A DNA stretch of 64,000 bases from Streptomyces graminofaciens (GTDB lineage: Bacteria; Actinomycetota; Actinomycetes; Streptomycetales; Streptomycetaceae), in the NCBI RefSeq assembly GCF_030294945.1, contig NZ_AP018448.1, forward strand, positions 1,612,001-1,676,000. Reading direction: 5' to 3'. Made by a program: the position numbers and the translations under genes. The notes under the pieces were generated by a model. It saw only the letters and a list, made by a program, of their open reading frames with translations. It had not been told where the DNA came from and did no database searches. Shown here piece by piece: positions 51,809 to 59,924 of this stretch (the first letter of the stretch is position 1; each line of letters begins with the position of its first letter).

Positions 51809-52434
51809 GCCAGCACGACGAGTTGGGCGCGGTCGCGGGCGCCGAGCTTCACCATCGTGCGGCTGACGTGGGTCTTGGCGGTCAGCGGGCTGACGACGAG
51901 TCGGCGGGCGATCTCGTCGTTGGACAGACCGATGCCGACGAGGGCCATCACCTCCCGTTCCCGCTCGGTGAGTTCGGTGAGCGACACGGCGGCCTCGGGC
52001 TCCTTGGAGCGGGCCGCGAACTCCGAGATCAGCCGCCGGGTCACCCCCGGCGAGAGCAGCGCGTCGCCCTCCACCACCGCCCGTACCGCGCGCACGAGTT
52101 CCTCCGGCTCGGTGTCCTTGACCAGGAAGCCCGACGCGCCGGAGCGGATCGCCTCGAAGACGTACTCGTCGAGCTCGAAGGTCGTCAGCATGACGACCCT
52201 GACGCCTTCGAGGTTCTTGTCGCCGGTGATGCGCCGGGTCGCGGCCAGGCCGTCGAGGTGGGGCATGCGGATGTCCATGAGGACGACGTCCGGGCGCAGT
52301 TCGCGCACCCTGCGCAGCGCCTCCTCGCCGTCGGCGGCCTCGCCGGCCACCTCGATGTCGGGCTGCGCGTCGAGCAGCGCCTTGAACCCCGCCCTCACCA
52401 GTGACTGGTCGTCGGCGAGCAGTACGCGGATCAC
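51769..52434 (-). CDS. NarL/LuxR-type response regulator
   Basis: This 221-residue regulator has a receiver domain (about 1-120; acidic pocket LLADDQ, phospho-Asp in VLMDIRMP, Thr in VMLTTFE, Lys in FLVKDT) and a LuxR helix-turn-helix (LTEREREVMALVGIGLSNDEIARRLVVSPLTAKTHVSRTMVKLGARDRAQLVV). The GTG start overlaps the kinase stop (GTGA), so the pair is coupled. The targets are unknown. It belongs to the adjacent membrane kinase, not to the DevS-like kinase 29 kb away. Confidence 0.92.
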   Translation of the reverse strand: MIRVLLADDQSLVRAGFKALLDAQPDIEVAGEAADGEEALRRVRELRPDVVLMDIRMPHLDGLAATRRITGDKNLEGVRVVMLTTFELDEYVFEAIRSGASGFLVKDTEPEELVRAVRAVVEGDALLSPGVTRRLISEFAARSKEPEAAVSLTELTEREREVMALVGIGLSNDEIARRLVVSPLTAKTHVSRTMVKLGARDRAQLVVLAYESGLVRPGWLG

Positions 52435-53735
52435 CGGTCCTCCTCGGCCTCGCGGGACGCCCGTACCGGCAGTACGGCCAGCACCCGGAACCCGCCGTCG
52501 GCACGCGGCCCCGCCTCGATCGTGCCACCGAGAGCGGCCACCCGCTCCCGCATTCCGGCCAGACCATTGCCGCTGCCGCCCGCGTCGGCGCCGGTCGCGG
52601 GCCCGTCGTCGTCGATCCGCAGCCGCAGCTCGCCACCCCCCTCACCCTCGCCGCGTTCGAGCCGCACGCGCGCGTGCCGTGATCCCGAGTGGCGTACGAC
52701 GTTGGTGAGGGCCTCCTGGACGATACGGAAGGCGGCGAGGTCGGTACCGGGCGGAAGTGCGGCGGCGGTGCCCTCGACCTCCACCGTGAGGCCCGCGCCC
52801 GCCGCCTGCTCCACCAGCTCGGGAAGGCGGGCGAGTCCGGGGGCCGGCGCGCGCGGCGCGTCACCGGGTGTGCGCAGGGTGTCGAGGACCTGGCGGACCT
52901 CGCCCAGGGCCTCCTTGCTGGCCGCCTTGATGGTGGTGAGCGCGGTGCGCGCCTGTTCGGGGTCGGAGTCGAGGAGGGCGAGGCCGACGCCCGCCTGGAC
53001 GTTGATCACCGAGATGCTGTGGGCGAGCACGTCGTGCAGTTCACGGGCGATCCGCAGCCTTTCCTCATCGGCACGCCGCCGGGCCGCCTGGGCGCGCTCG
53101 GCACGGTCCCGGGCCCACTGCTCGCGCCGGGCGCGGGCCAGCTCCGAGAAAGCGACGATCGCCACGACCCAGGTGACCACGACGACCTCCTGCCCCCAGT
53201 CGGCCGCGTCGTCCCCGGCAGGCGGCAGCCACCGGTACAGCCAGTGCGCCACGAGCACGTGCCCGGCCCAGAACGCGCCCATCGCCGTCCACGCGGCCCC
53301 GCGGTGCCCGGCGACGACCGCGCTGAATACGCCGAGGGCGACGGTGAGGAACACCGGCCCGTAGGGATACCCGGCGCCCAGATACACCATGGCGGTCGCG
53401 GCCGTACCGAAGGCGACCTGCACCGGGTACTTCCGGCGCCACAGCAGCAGCACGGCACCGAGAAGCAGGAGAAGGCGGGCGAAGGGTTCGAGCGAGGCCC
53501 GTTCGCCTTCCTGGAGGCCTGCCGCGGCGTTCGAGCCCACCATGACGACCACGGTGAGAACCAGCGTCGAGCGCCAGGGCCAGCGCGGCTCCTCCCCGTC
53601 GGGCCGGTTCCACCACGGCGGCCCGCCGTGCCACCCTCGCCATGAGGGACCGCCTCGCACCGGGGACGACCGCCACCATGCCCGGGAACGGCCCCGCTCC
53701 GGGGAGGCACCCTCGTCCGCGCCCTGCTCTGCCAT
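52431..53735 (-). CDS. NarL-class membrane sensor histidine kinase
   Basis: This kinase of about 434 residues has a Trp/Pro-rich cytoplasmic N-terminus, then about five or six membrane helices (about 55-195). A HisKA_3 domain (EERLRIARELHDVLAHSISVINVQAG, phospho-His in ELHD) is followed by an ATPase domain (EALTNVVRHSG, DDDGPATGADAGGSGNGLAGMRERVAALGG). No extracellular sensor domain is evident, so it probably reads a membrane signal. The ATG at 53735 is chosen over a GTG three codons earlier; neither has a strong ribosome site. Confidence 0.9.
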   Translation of the reverse strand: MAEQGADEGASPERGRSRAWWRSSPVRGGPSWRGWHGGPPWWNRPDGEEPRWPWRSTLVLTVVVMVGSNAAAGLQEGERASLEPFARLLLLLGAVLLLWRRKYPVQVAFGTAATAMVYLGAGYPYGPVFLTVALGVFSAVVAGHRGAAWTAMGAFWAGHVLVAHWLYRWLPPAGDDAADWGQEVVVVTWVVAIVAFSELARARREQWARDRAERAQAARRRADEERLRIARELHDVLAHSISVINVQAGVGLALLDSDPEQARTALTTIKAASKEALGEVRQVLDTLRTPGDAPRAPAPGLARLPELVEQAAGAGLTVEVEGTAAALPPGTDLAAFRIVQEALTNVVRHSGSRHARVRLERGEGEGGGELRLRIDDDGPATGADAGGSGNGLAGMRERVAALGGTIEAGPRADGGFRVLAVLPVRASREAEEDR

Positions 53736-53822
53736 GACGGCCACGCTAGACGCCGCGCACCGGCCACGGCGTCACCCGAGCGAGGTGATCACACGTACTC
53801 CCCGCGAAGTACGCCGTACCGG

Positions 53823-54548
53823 TCACGACCCCGCTGTCCGCGCCTTCGCATCGGACTGCGGATACACCAGGCCGACGTGGTGGGCTAGTTGGCCGGCCGC
53901 GTGCCGGAAGAACGTCCCCCGGTCCTCGACCACCCGGTTGAACTGCCCGAACACCTCGAAGTTGATCAGCCCGTACAGCTGCGCCCACGCCCCGACGAGC
54001 ACGACCATCACCTCCGGCGGCAGATCGGGCGCGAGGTCCTCGGCCATCCGCCGCGCCTCGGGCCGGAGTTCGGCGGGCAGCTTCCACTGGGCCACGCCCT
54101 TGTCCCGGTAGGCGTCGCGCACGATCGCGATGAACAGCAGCCCGACCCGGGACGCGGCCGGGACGGTCGTGTCGGGCGCGGTGTATCCGGGCACGGGCGA
54201 GCCGTAGATCAGCGCGTATTCGTGCGGCCGCGCGAGCGCCCACTCCCGCACGGCCTCGCACACCGCGAGCCACTGCCGCGCAGGGCTCTCACCAGCCGCG
54301 TCGGCGTACGCCGCCTCGGCGGCCTCGCCCACCGAGTCGAAGGCGTCGATGATCAGAGCGGTCAGCAGCTCGTCACGGTTGGGGAAGTACCGGTACAGCG
54401 CGGAGGAGACCATGCCCAGCTCACGCGCGACCGCGCGCAGCGACAGCTTGGCCGCGCCCTCGGCCGCCAGCTGCTTGCGCGCCTCGTCCTTGATGGCTGC
54501 GGTGACCTCGATCCGGGCGCGGGCGCGGGCTCCTCGTGCGGTGCTCAT
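53823..54548 (-). CDS. TetR family regulator (TetR_C_33-like)
   Basis: This 241-residue TetR protein has the N-terminal helix-turn-helix (AAIKDEARKQLAAEGAAKLSLRAVARELGMVSSALYRYFPNRDELLTALI) and a C-terminal domain with REWALARPHEYALIYGSPVPGY, typical of a large actinobacterial TetR subfamily. It is divergent from the deazaflavin-type oxidoreductase gene. The space between holds many GAGAGC boxes that are probably its operators. The ligand is unknown. Confidence 0.88.
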   Translation of the reverse strand: MSTARGARARARIEVTAAIKDEARKQLAAEGAAKLSLRAVARELGMVSSALYRYFPNRDELLTALIIDAFDSVGEAAEAAYADAAGESPARQWLAVCEAVREWALARPHEYALIYGSPVPGYTAPDTTVPAASRVGLLFIAIVRDAYRDKGVAQWKLPAELRPEARRMAEDLAPDLPPEVMVVLVGAWAQLYGLINFEVFGQFNRVVEDRGTFFRHAAGQLAHHVGLVYPQSDAKARTAGS

Positions 54549-54569
54549 GCCACAGAGTGTGCCACAGAC

Positions 54570-54695
54570 AGAGAGCACCGCACACAAACGAGAGCAGCAA
54601 TCCAAAACGAGAGCACTGCTCTTGCTTTGTGGCACCGATCCCGTGCACACTGCTCTCAAGCGAGAGCGGTGCTCACAAAAGCGAGCACCGCTCTC
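54570..54695. promoter_or_regulatory. Cluster of GAGAGC/GCTCTC operator boxes
   Basis: A perfect 13-bp inverted repeat starts GAGAGCGGTGCTC (54662-54674) and returns at 54683-54695. A second inverted repeat, GAGAGC-N3-GCTCTT, is at 54609-54623. Further single boxes are near 54572, 54593 and 54651. They fill the divergent TetR/oxidoreductase region and suggest cooperative binding of the TetR protein. Confidence 0.75.
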
Positions 54696-54743
54696 TCAAA
54701 CCCGGCCCACAGCTGCCCTGACCAGAACTTTGGGAGGACCCCC

Positions 54744-55190
54744 ATGTCGTCGACCCACTACATCAAGTCCAACCCCTTCGACCGCGCCCTGAACAACTTC
54801 ATCGGCTGGCTCGCCCGCCGAGGCGTGAGCCTCCTCGGCACGGCCGAGCTCTCCGTGCGCGGCCGCAAGAGCGGCGAATGGCGCCGGCTGCCCGTCAACC
54901 CGCTCCCCTACGAGGGCGGCCCCTACCTCGTCTCGGCGCGCGGCCACTCCGAGTGGGTGCGGAACATGCGGGCGGCCGGCGGCGGACAGCTCAAGCTGGG
55001 CCGCCGGGTCCAGGAGTTCACGGCGGTCGAACTGCCCGACGCCGAGAAGCCCGTCATCCTGCGTACGTACCTCAAGAAGTGGGGCTGGGAGGTGGGCCGC
55101 TTCTTCGGTGACGTCACGGCCGACTCCAGCGACGAGGAGCTGCTCGCCGCCGCGCACAAGCACCCGGTCTTCCGGATCACCGTCCAGTAG
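54744..55190 (+). CDS. Deazaflavin-dependent nitroreductase family protein (Ddn-like)
   Basis: This 148-residue split-barrel protein of the F420-dependent Ddn family has GTAELSVRGRKSGEWRRLPVNPLPYEGGPYLVSARGHSEWVRNMRAAGGGQLKLGRRVQEFTAVELPD. The RxxGKxSG-like motif binds the cofactor phosphate, and the WVRNM helix is diagnostic. It probably reduces quinones or similar compounds with F420H2. GGGAGG precedes the ATG. Control by the divergent TetR protein is likely. Confidence 0.88.
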   Translation: MSSTHYIKSNPFDRALNNFIGWLARRGVSLLGTAELSVRGRKSGEWRRLPVNPLPYEGGPYLVSARGHSEWVRNMRAAGGGQLKLGRRVQEFTAVELPDAEKPVILRTYLKKWGWEVGRFFGDVTADSSDEELLAAAHKHPVFRITVQ

Positions 55191-55250
55191 GGGCCCGGCC
55201 CAGGCTCATGCCCGGGCTCAGCCCCTGGCGACAACGGTCCGGACCGGTCA

Positions 55251-55280
55251 GGGATGGTCTGGGATGGTCTGGGATGGTCC
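55251..55280. repeat. Three 10-bp tandem repeats
   Basis: GGGATGGTCT is repeated three times (the last ends CC), at the 3' end of the geranylgeranyl reductase-family gene and between converging genes. Confidence 0.85.
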
Positions 55281-55287
55281 GGGACGC

Positions 55288-56493
55288 CTACCGGTCGATC
55301 GCCGTCAACGCACGCGCCGCCATCGGATGCGTGCGGACGATCTCGCCCAGTGACGTGGAGCCGCGCGTGATGTCCATGAAGGCCCGCCACGCGGGCCGGA
55401 ACCCGGTCAGTGCCGCGTGGAACAGACCGGGCCGCCGCTCGAACGCGACCAGCAGCTTCTTGCCGACACTCATCTCGACGCCGAGCCCCGCCTTGACCGC
55501 GAACGCGTAGTTCAGGGCCTGGCGGCGGGTGTCCACCGCGTCGTGCGCCTCGGCGATCCGGACGGCCCACTCCCCCGCCAGCCGCCCCGAGCGCAGCGCG
55601 AACGAAATGCCCTCACGGGTCCACGGTTCCAGCAGCCCCGCCGCGTCACCGCACACCAGCACCCGCCCCCGCGACAGCGGCGAGTCGTCGGCCCGGCAGC
55701 GCGTCAAGTGCCCGGAGGAGATGCTCGGCTCGAACCCGGCGAGGCCGAGGCGCCCGATGTAGTCCTCCAGGTACCGCTTGGTGGCGGCGCCTTCGCCACG
55801 GGCGGAGATCACGCCGACGGTCAACGTGTCCCCCTTGGGGAAGACCCACCCGTAACTGCCGGGCATCGGCCCCCAGTCGATGAGGACGCGTCCCTTCCAG
55901 TCCTCGGCGACGGTCTCCGGCACGGGGATCTCCGCCTCCAGACCGAGGTCGACCTGGTCGAGCTTCACCCCGACATGCGCTCCTATGCGGCTGGCGCTGC
56001 CGTCCGCGCCGACGACGGCCCGCGCGAGCAGCGTCTCGCCGCCCTGCAGGACGACGGCGACCGTGCGCCGGTCCGGCACCGCGGAGCCGTGCTGCTCGAC
56101 GCGCGAGACCGTGACTCCCGTACGGAGTTCGGCGCCCGCCTTCTGGGCGTGCTCGACGAGCTGGTGGTCGAACTCGGCGCGGTTGATCAGCCCGAACAGC
56201 ATCTGCTTGGACTTGCGCGTGCGCGCGTACCGGCCGTCGAGCGAGAAGGTGATCGCGTGGATGCGGTCTCTGAACGGCAGCTCGAAGCCTGGTGGCAGCG
56301 CGTCGCGGGAAGGGCCGATGATGCCGCCGCCGCATGTCTTGTAGCGCGGCAGCTCCGCCTTCTCCAGCAACAGGACACTGCGTCCCGCGACCGCGGCCGC
56401 GTAGGCCGCCGAAGCTCCCGCGGGTCCCGCGCCCACCACGACGACGTCCCACACCCGCTGCACGTCGTCCGCCGAAGAGTTCTCGCTGCTCAC
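55288..56493 (-). CDS. Geranylgeranyl reductase family FAD-dependent oxidoreductase
   Basis: This 401-residue flavoprotein has the FAD-binding VVVVGAGPAGASAAYAAAVAGRSVLLLEK, the YKTCGGGIIG motif of the geranylgeranyl-reductase family, VVGADGSASRIG and GRVLVCGDAAGLLEPWTREGISFALRSG. The family saturates isoprenoid chains or menaquinone side chains (MenJ in mycobacteria); Streptomyces members of this size usually act on such lipids. A stretch near 110 (KSKQMLFGLINRAEFD) matches the substrate side. It is convergent with the Ddn-like gene and divergent from the M20 peptidase. Confidence 0.88.
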   Translation of the reverse strand: MSSENSSADDVQRVWDVVVVGAGPAGASAAYAAAVAGRSVLLLEKAELPRYKTCGGGIIGPSRDALPPGFELPFRDRIHAITFSLDGRYARTRKSKQMLFGLINRAEFDHQLVEHAQKAGAELRTGVTVSRVEQHGSAVPDRRTVAVVLQGGETLLARAVVGADGSASRIGAHVGVKLDQVDLGLEAEIPVPETVAEDWKGRVLIDWGPMPGSYGWVFPKGDTLTVGVISARGEGAATKRYLEDYIGRLGLAGFEPSISSGHLTRCRADDSPLSRGRVLVCGDAAGLLEPWTREGISFALRSGRLAGEWAVRIAEAHDAVDTRRQALNYAFAVKAGLGVEMSVGKKLLVAFERRPGLFHAALTGFRPAWRAFMDITRGSTSLGEIVRTHPMAARALTAIDR

Positions 56494-56684
56494 GATGGTC
56501 TACTGCTCCCGATCCAGCCGCCTGCCGCACCTGTCCCCCGCATCCTACGGCGGGTGTCGCCGCGGACCGCTGTGGGAGGATCAGCAGCGTATGCGTCCTA
56601 CACCGAACACGGGTAGAGGCGTGTGCGACCACTTACCCGAGTACGTCCCAGAAGGACAATGTCGCACCCACGAGGAGCGTGCCC

Positions 56685-58040
56685 ATGTCGTCGAATCCGG
56701 TCGCCGAGACCGTCGCCTCGCTGATGCCCAGGGCGAAGCGGGAACTCACCGAACTGGTGGCGTTCAGGTCGGTGGCGGACTTCGACCAGTTCCCGAGGAG
56801 CGAGAGCGAGGGTGCCGCCCGCTGGGTCGCCGACGCGCTCACCGCCGAGGGCTTCGAGGACGTGTCCCTGCTCGACACCCCCGACGGCACCCAGTCCGTG
56901 TACGGCTACCTGCCCGGCCCCGAGGGCGCGAAGACGGTCCTGCTGTACGCGCACTACGACGTGCAGCCCCCGCTGGACGAGGCCGCCTGGGTCTCGCCGC
57001 CGTTCGAGCTGACCGAGCGCAACGGCCGCTGGTACGGGCGCGGCGCGGCCGACTGCAAGGGCGGGGTGATCATGCACCTGCTCGCGCTGCGGGCGCTCAA
57101 GGCGAACGGCGGGGTCCCGGTCCACGTCAAGGTGATCGCCGAGGGCTCGGAGGAGATGGGCACGGGCGGCCTGGAGCGTTACGCCGAGCAGCACCCCGAA
57201 CTGCTGGCCGCCGACACGATCGTGATCGGCGACGCGGGCAACTTCCGGGTCGGCCTGCCGACGGTCACCTCGACCCTGCGCGGTATGACCCTCCTGCGCG
57301 TCAAGGTCGACACCCTCGCGGGCAACCTGCACTCGGGCCAGTTCGGCGGCGCGGCCCCCGACGCCCTGGCCGCGCTGATCCGCGTACTGGACTCGCTGCG
57401 CGCCGAGGACGGTTCGACGACGGTCGACGGCCTCGCGGGCGACACCGCGTGGGACGGCCTGCAGTACGCCGACGAGCAGTTCCGCCAGGACGCCAAGGTC
57501 CTCGACGGTGTGGAGCTGATCGGTTCGGGCACGGTCGCGGACCGTATCTGGGCGCGCCCGGCGGTCACCGTCCTCGGCATCGACTGCCCGCCGGTGATCG
57601 GCGCGACCCCGTCGGTGCAGGCGAGCGCCCGCGCCCTGGTCAGCCTGCGGGTGCCGCCGGGCGTGGACGCGGGCGAGGCGAACAAGCTGCTCCAGGCCCA
57701 CCTGGAGGCCCATGTGCCGTGGGGCGCCCAGGTGGCCTGCGAGCAGATCGGCCAGGGCCAGGCTTTCCGCGCCGACACCTCCAGCCCGGCGTACGGTGCC
57801 ATGGCCGCGGCCATGGCCGTCGCGTACCCGGGCCAGGAGATGCAGTACGCGGGCCAGGGCGGCTCCATCCCGCTGTGCAACACCCTCGCGTCCCTGTACC
57901 CGGACGCGGAGATCCTCCTCATCGGCCTGAGCGAGCCCGAGGCCCAGATCCACGCGGTCAACGAAAGCGTGTCACCGGAGGAGTTGGAGCGGCTGTCGGT
58001 GACGGAGGCCCTGTTCCTGCGCAACTACGCGGCGAGCTGA
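56685..58040 (+). CDS. M20 family dipeptidase
   Basis: This 451-residue zinc peptidase has metal ligands in LLYAHYDVQPP and WYGRGAADCKGGVIMHLLAL, the catalytic glutamates in AEGSEEMGTGGLE, the Asp in VIGDAGN, and the last His in QIHAVNESV. The lid domain contains GNLHSGQFGGAAPDAL. It cleaves dipeptides or related amides in the cytosol. GAGGAG precedes the ATG. The length is typical (450-470). Confidence 0.93.
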   Translation: MSSNPVAETVASLMPRAKRELTELVAFRSVADFDQFPRSESEGAARWVADALTAEGFEDVSLLDTPDGTQSVYGYLPGPEGAKTVLLYAHYDVQPPLDEAAWVSPPFELTERNGRWYGRGAADCKGGVIMHLLALRALKANGGVPVHVKVIAEGSEEMGTGGLERYAEQHPELLAADTIVIGDAGNFRVGLPTVTSTLRGMTLLRVKVDTLAGNLHSGQFGGAAPDALAALIRVLDSLRAEDGSTTVDGLAGDTAWDGLQYADEQFRQDAKVLDGVELIGSGTVADRIWARPAVTVLGIDCPPVIGATPSVQASARALVSLRVPPGVDAGEANKLLQAHLEAHVPWGAQVACEQIGQGQAFRADTSSPAYGAMAAAMAVAYPGQEMQYAGQGGSIPLCNTLASLYPDAEILLIGLSEPEAQIHAVNESVSPEELERLSVTEALFLRNYAAS

Positions 58041-58150
58041 CGTACGTGTGACGGGGGGCCAGGGCGTGCCTCACCGTTCCCGTCCGCCCCGCGACGCCGT
58101 GCACGCTCCCCACTGCCTCAAGTGCGCGGGAGATGCCCCCACGCGCCGCA

Positions 58151-58195
58151 CCGGGCGCAGACCCTCATACAGCCAGTACCAGGGTCTGCGCCCGG
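58151..58195. terminator. Bidirectional hairpin between the peptidase and the NUDIX gene
   Basis: The 15-bp arms CCGGGCGCAGACCCT (58151-58165) and AGGGTCTGCGCCCGG (58181-58195) are perfect complements around a 15-base loop. The genes on either side converge, so it can end both transcripts. Confidence 0.85.
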
Positions 58196-58255
58196 CGGGC
58201 GCGAGGCCGCCCTCCGGGCGACGACGGGAAGGGTGAGACAGGCCCTGGACCAGCC

Positions 58256-59293
58256 CTAGACCGGTATCCCGGCCTCCAGGTACAGCGCGGCACCCCGCTC
58301 CCGGGCCCTGAGCGCCCACCTGAGCCGCTCGTAGCGCACGGGCGGCAGCAGGTCGGCTGCCTCCTCCTCGGTGACGAACCGCCAGTCGCGCAGTTCGGGG
58401 CCGGGCAGCACCGGGCGTTGCTCCCCGGCGGTGTCGAGGTGCCCGCCGTCGTAGAGGAGGCGGAGGCCGCCGTAGCCGGGTGGTGCGGGCGGTTCCCAGT
58501 CGACGACGAGGAGCCGGGGTACGGCGTCGAGCCGTATGCCGGTCTCCTCCATCACCTCGCGCATGCCGGCCCGCGCGGGCGCCTCGCCCGACTCCACGAC
58601 TCCGCCGGGGAACTCCCAGCCGGCCTTGTACGTCGGATCGACGAGCAGCACCCGGTCCCGCTCGTCGAAGAGCAGGACCCCGGCGGCGAGGGTCTCGGAG
58701 GTGGGTTCGGGCGTCTGCACGATGTCGCAGACGGGCACGGAGTCGGTGCGTACGGCGTCTGCGATACGGCACGCCGTCTCGTACGGGGTGAGGGTGCTGG
58801 TGTCGACGAGGTGGGCGTCGGCGGTGAGCCATCCGCCGAGCGCGGCGCGGTAGGGAGCGATGTGGTCGTACGCCCATTGCCGCACGCGCATCTCGCCGTC
58901 GGGGAGGTCGGGCGGGACGTCCCGCCCGGCTATTCGCTCACGCAGTATCGTTTCGGCCGGGGCGAGGAGCAGATGCCGTACGGGTATGCGGCGTGCGGCG
59001 AGGCCGCCGAAGATCTCGTCGCGGTAGTCCTGCCGGAGCAGGGTCATGGGGACCACGAGGGTGCCGCCCATCTCGGCGAGCAGCGCGGCCGCGGTGTCGA
59101 TCACGAGCCGTCGCCAGCTCGGCAGGTCCTGGAAGTCGCCGACCTCTGCGAGGCGTTTGGCCGGCAGCATGTGTGTCAGTGCGCCGCCGATGACCTCGGG
59201 GTCGAAGAGCGTGCTGTTCGGGATCAGGTCGATCAGTTCCCGTGCGGTGGTGGACTTCCCCGCACCGAACGCACCGTTGATCCAGACGATCAC
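58256..59293 (-). CDS. Fusion of P-loop kinase-like domain and NUDIX hydrolase
   Basis: This 345-residue protein has an N-terminal P-loop domain (about 1-185; Walker A WINGAFGAGKSTTARE) resembling the AAA_33/tunicamycin-resistance-type kinases, with DPEVIGGALTHMLP after it. The C-terminal NUDIX domain (about 205-335) has box GGVVESGEAPARAGMREVMEETGIRL with the REVMEE metal ligands. The kinase part might phosphorylate a nucleoside-like compound and the NUDIX part hydrolyse a diphosphate; the substrate is unknown. The GTG start is chosen for its AGAGGGGG site. Confidence 0.85.
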   Translation of the reverse strand: MIVWINGAFGAGKSTTARELIDLIPNSTLFDPEVIGGALTHMLPAKRLAEVGDFQDLPSWRRLVIDTAAALLAEMGGTLVVPMTLLRQDYRDEIFGGLAARRIPVRHLLLAPAETILRERIAGRDVPPDLPDGEMRVRQWAYDHIAPYRAALGGWLTADAHLVDTSTLTPYETACRIADAVRTDSVPVCDIVQTPEPTSETLAAGVLLFDERDRVLLVDPTYKAGWEFPGGVVESGEAPARAGMREVMEETGIRLDAVPRLLVVDWEPPAPPGYGGLRLLYDGGHLDTAGEQRPVLPGPELRDWRFVTEEEAADLLPPVRYERLRWALRARERGAALYLEAGIPV

Positions 59294-59398
59294 GGTTCCC
59301 CCTCTTCTGTTGACCCCCAGAGGCTTGCCCCGCACCCTGCCACGGAAACCAGCCGCTGACGAGCGGACGCATCACACCTGATAGAGACACATACGCGA

Positions 59399-59443
59399 CG
59401 GCGGGTTCCCCTTCCGGTCGGAAGACCGGTGGGGAACCCGCCG
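59399..59443. terminator. Two-stem hairpin
   Basis: CGGCGGGTTCCCC (59399-59411) pairs with GGGGAACCCGCCG (59431-59443). Inside, CCGGTC (59414-59419) pairs with GACCGG (59424-59429) around GGAA. It lies just downstream of the small secreted protein gene on the minus strand. Confidence 0.85.
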
Positions 59444-59478
59444 TGCTGTGTCCGTGGCCCTCGGCCTTCGCGGCCGAC

Positions 59479-59760
59479 CTAGCCCTCCCGGCCCTCCTGG
59501 CCCTTCTTGCCGTCCTGACCGGCCTTGGCACCCTTGGCACCCTTGTCGTCCTTGCCACCCAGAACGTCGTCGGCGCCGGCGAGGCTGTCGCCGGCGACCG
59601 TCGTGTCGAGGGTCCCGAGGGTGCCCTCGACGTCCAGTTTGCTCAGGGCGTCGGTCTTGCCGAGCGTGTCGTCGGCTTCGAGACCGTGCGACGGCGTGAT
59701 GGCCGCGACGACGAAACCGGTGGCGAGGGAGGCGATGGCAAGCATGCTGCGCTTCTTCAT
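59479..59760 (-). CDS. Small secreted protein, Gly/Lys-rich tail
   Basis: This 93-residue protein has a signal peptide (KKRSMLAIASLATGFVVAAITPSHG). An acidic mature part (LEADDTLGKTDALSKLDVEGTLGTLDTTVAGDSLAGADDVLGG) is followed by a Lys/Gly-rich tail (KDDKGAKGAKAGQDGKKGQEG). GAGGGGGG precedes the ATG. It is not a chaplin (no chaplin domain or Cys pair). The function is unknown. Confidence 0.7.
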   Translation of the reverse strand: MKKRSMLAIASLATGFVVAAITPSHGLEADDTLGKTDALSKLDVEGTLGTLDTTVAGDSLAGADDVLGGKDDKGAKGAKAGQDGKKGQEGREG

Positions 59761-59858
59761 GCCCCCCTCAACTGCCCGACGGGGCAAGGGGTCACGGCCG
59801 ATTCCCGATCCGCTCGGGTGGACGGGGTTCGTTGGCGGGCGCGGGTTCGATCAGCTTC

Positions 59859-59902
59859 TCGCGCAGTTCCTGGTGCCCGAAGGGACGCGGGGAACTGCGC
59901 GA
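59859..59902. repeat. Degenerate copy of the dispersed inverted repeat
   Basis: TCGCGCAGTTCC (59859-59870) and GGAACTGCGCGA (59891-59902) are the core arms of the element at 7338-7473, with a shorter loop. It lies between two minus-strand genes. Confidence 0.7.
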
Positions 59903-59924
59903 CAAGCCCCCACCGGGCCGCGCC

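Noticed and set aside
51769..52434. Response regulator as partner of the DevS-like kinase
   Set aside because: It overlaps its own kinase gene by four bases and is 29 kb from the DevS-like kinase.
59479..59760. Chaplin or spore-coat peptide
   Set aside because: It has a signal peptide but lacks the chaplin domain and its Cys pair; the tail is Lys/Gly-rich.
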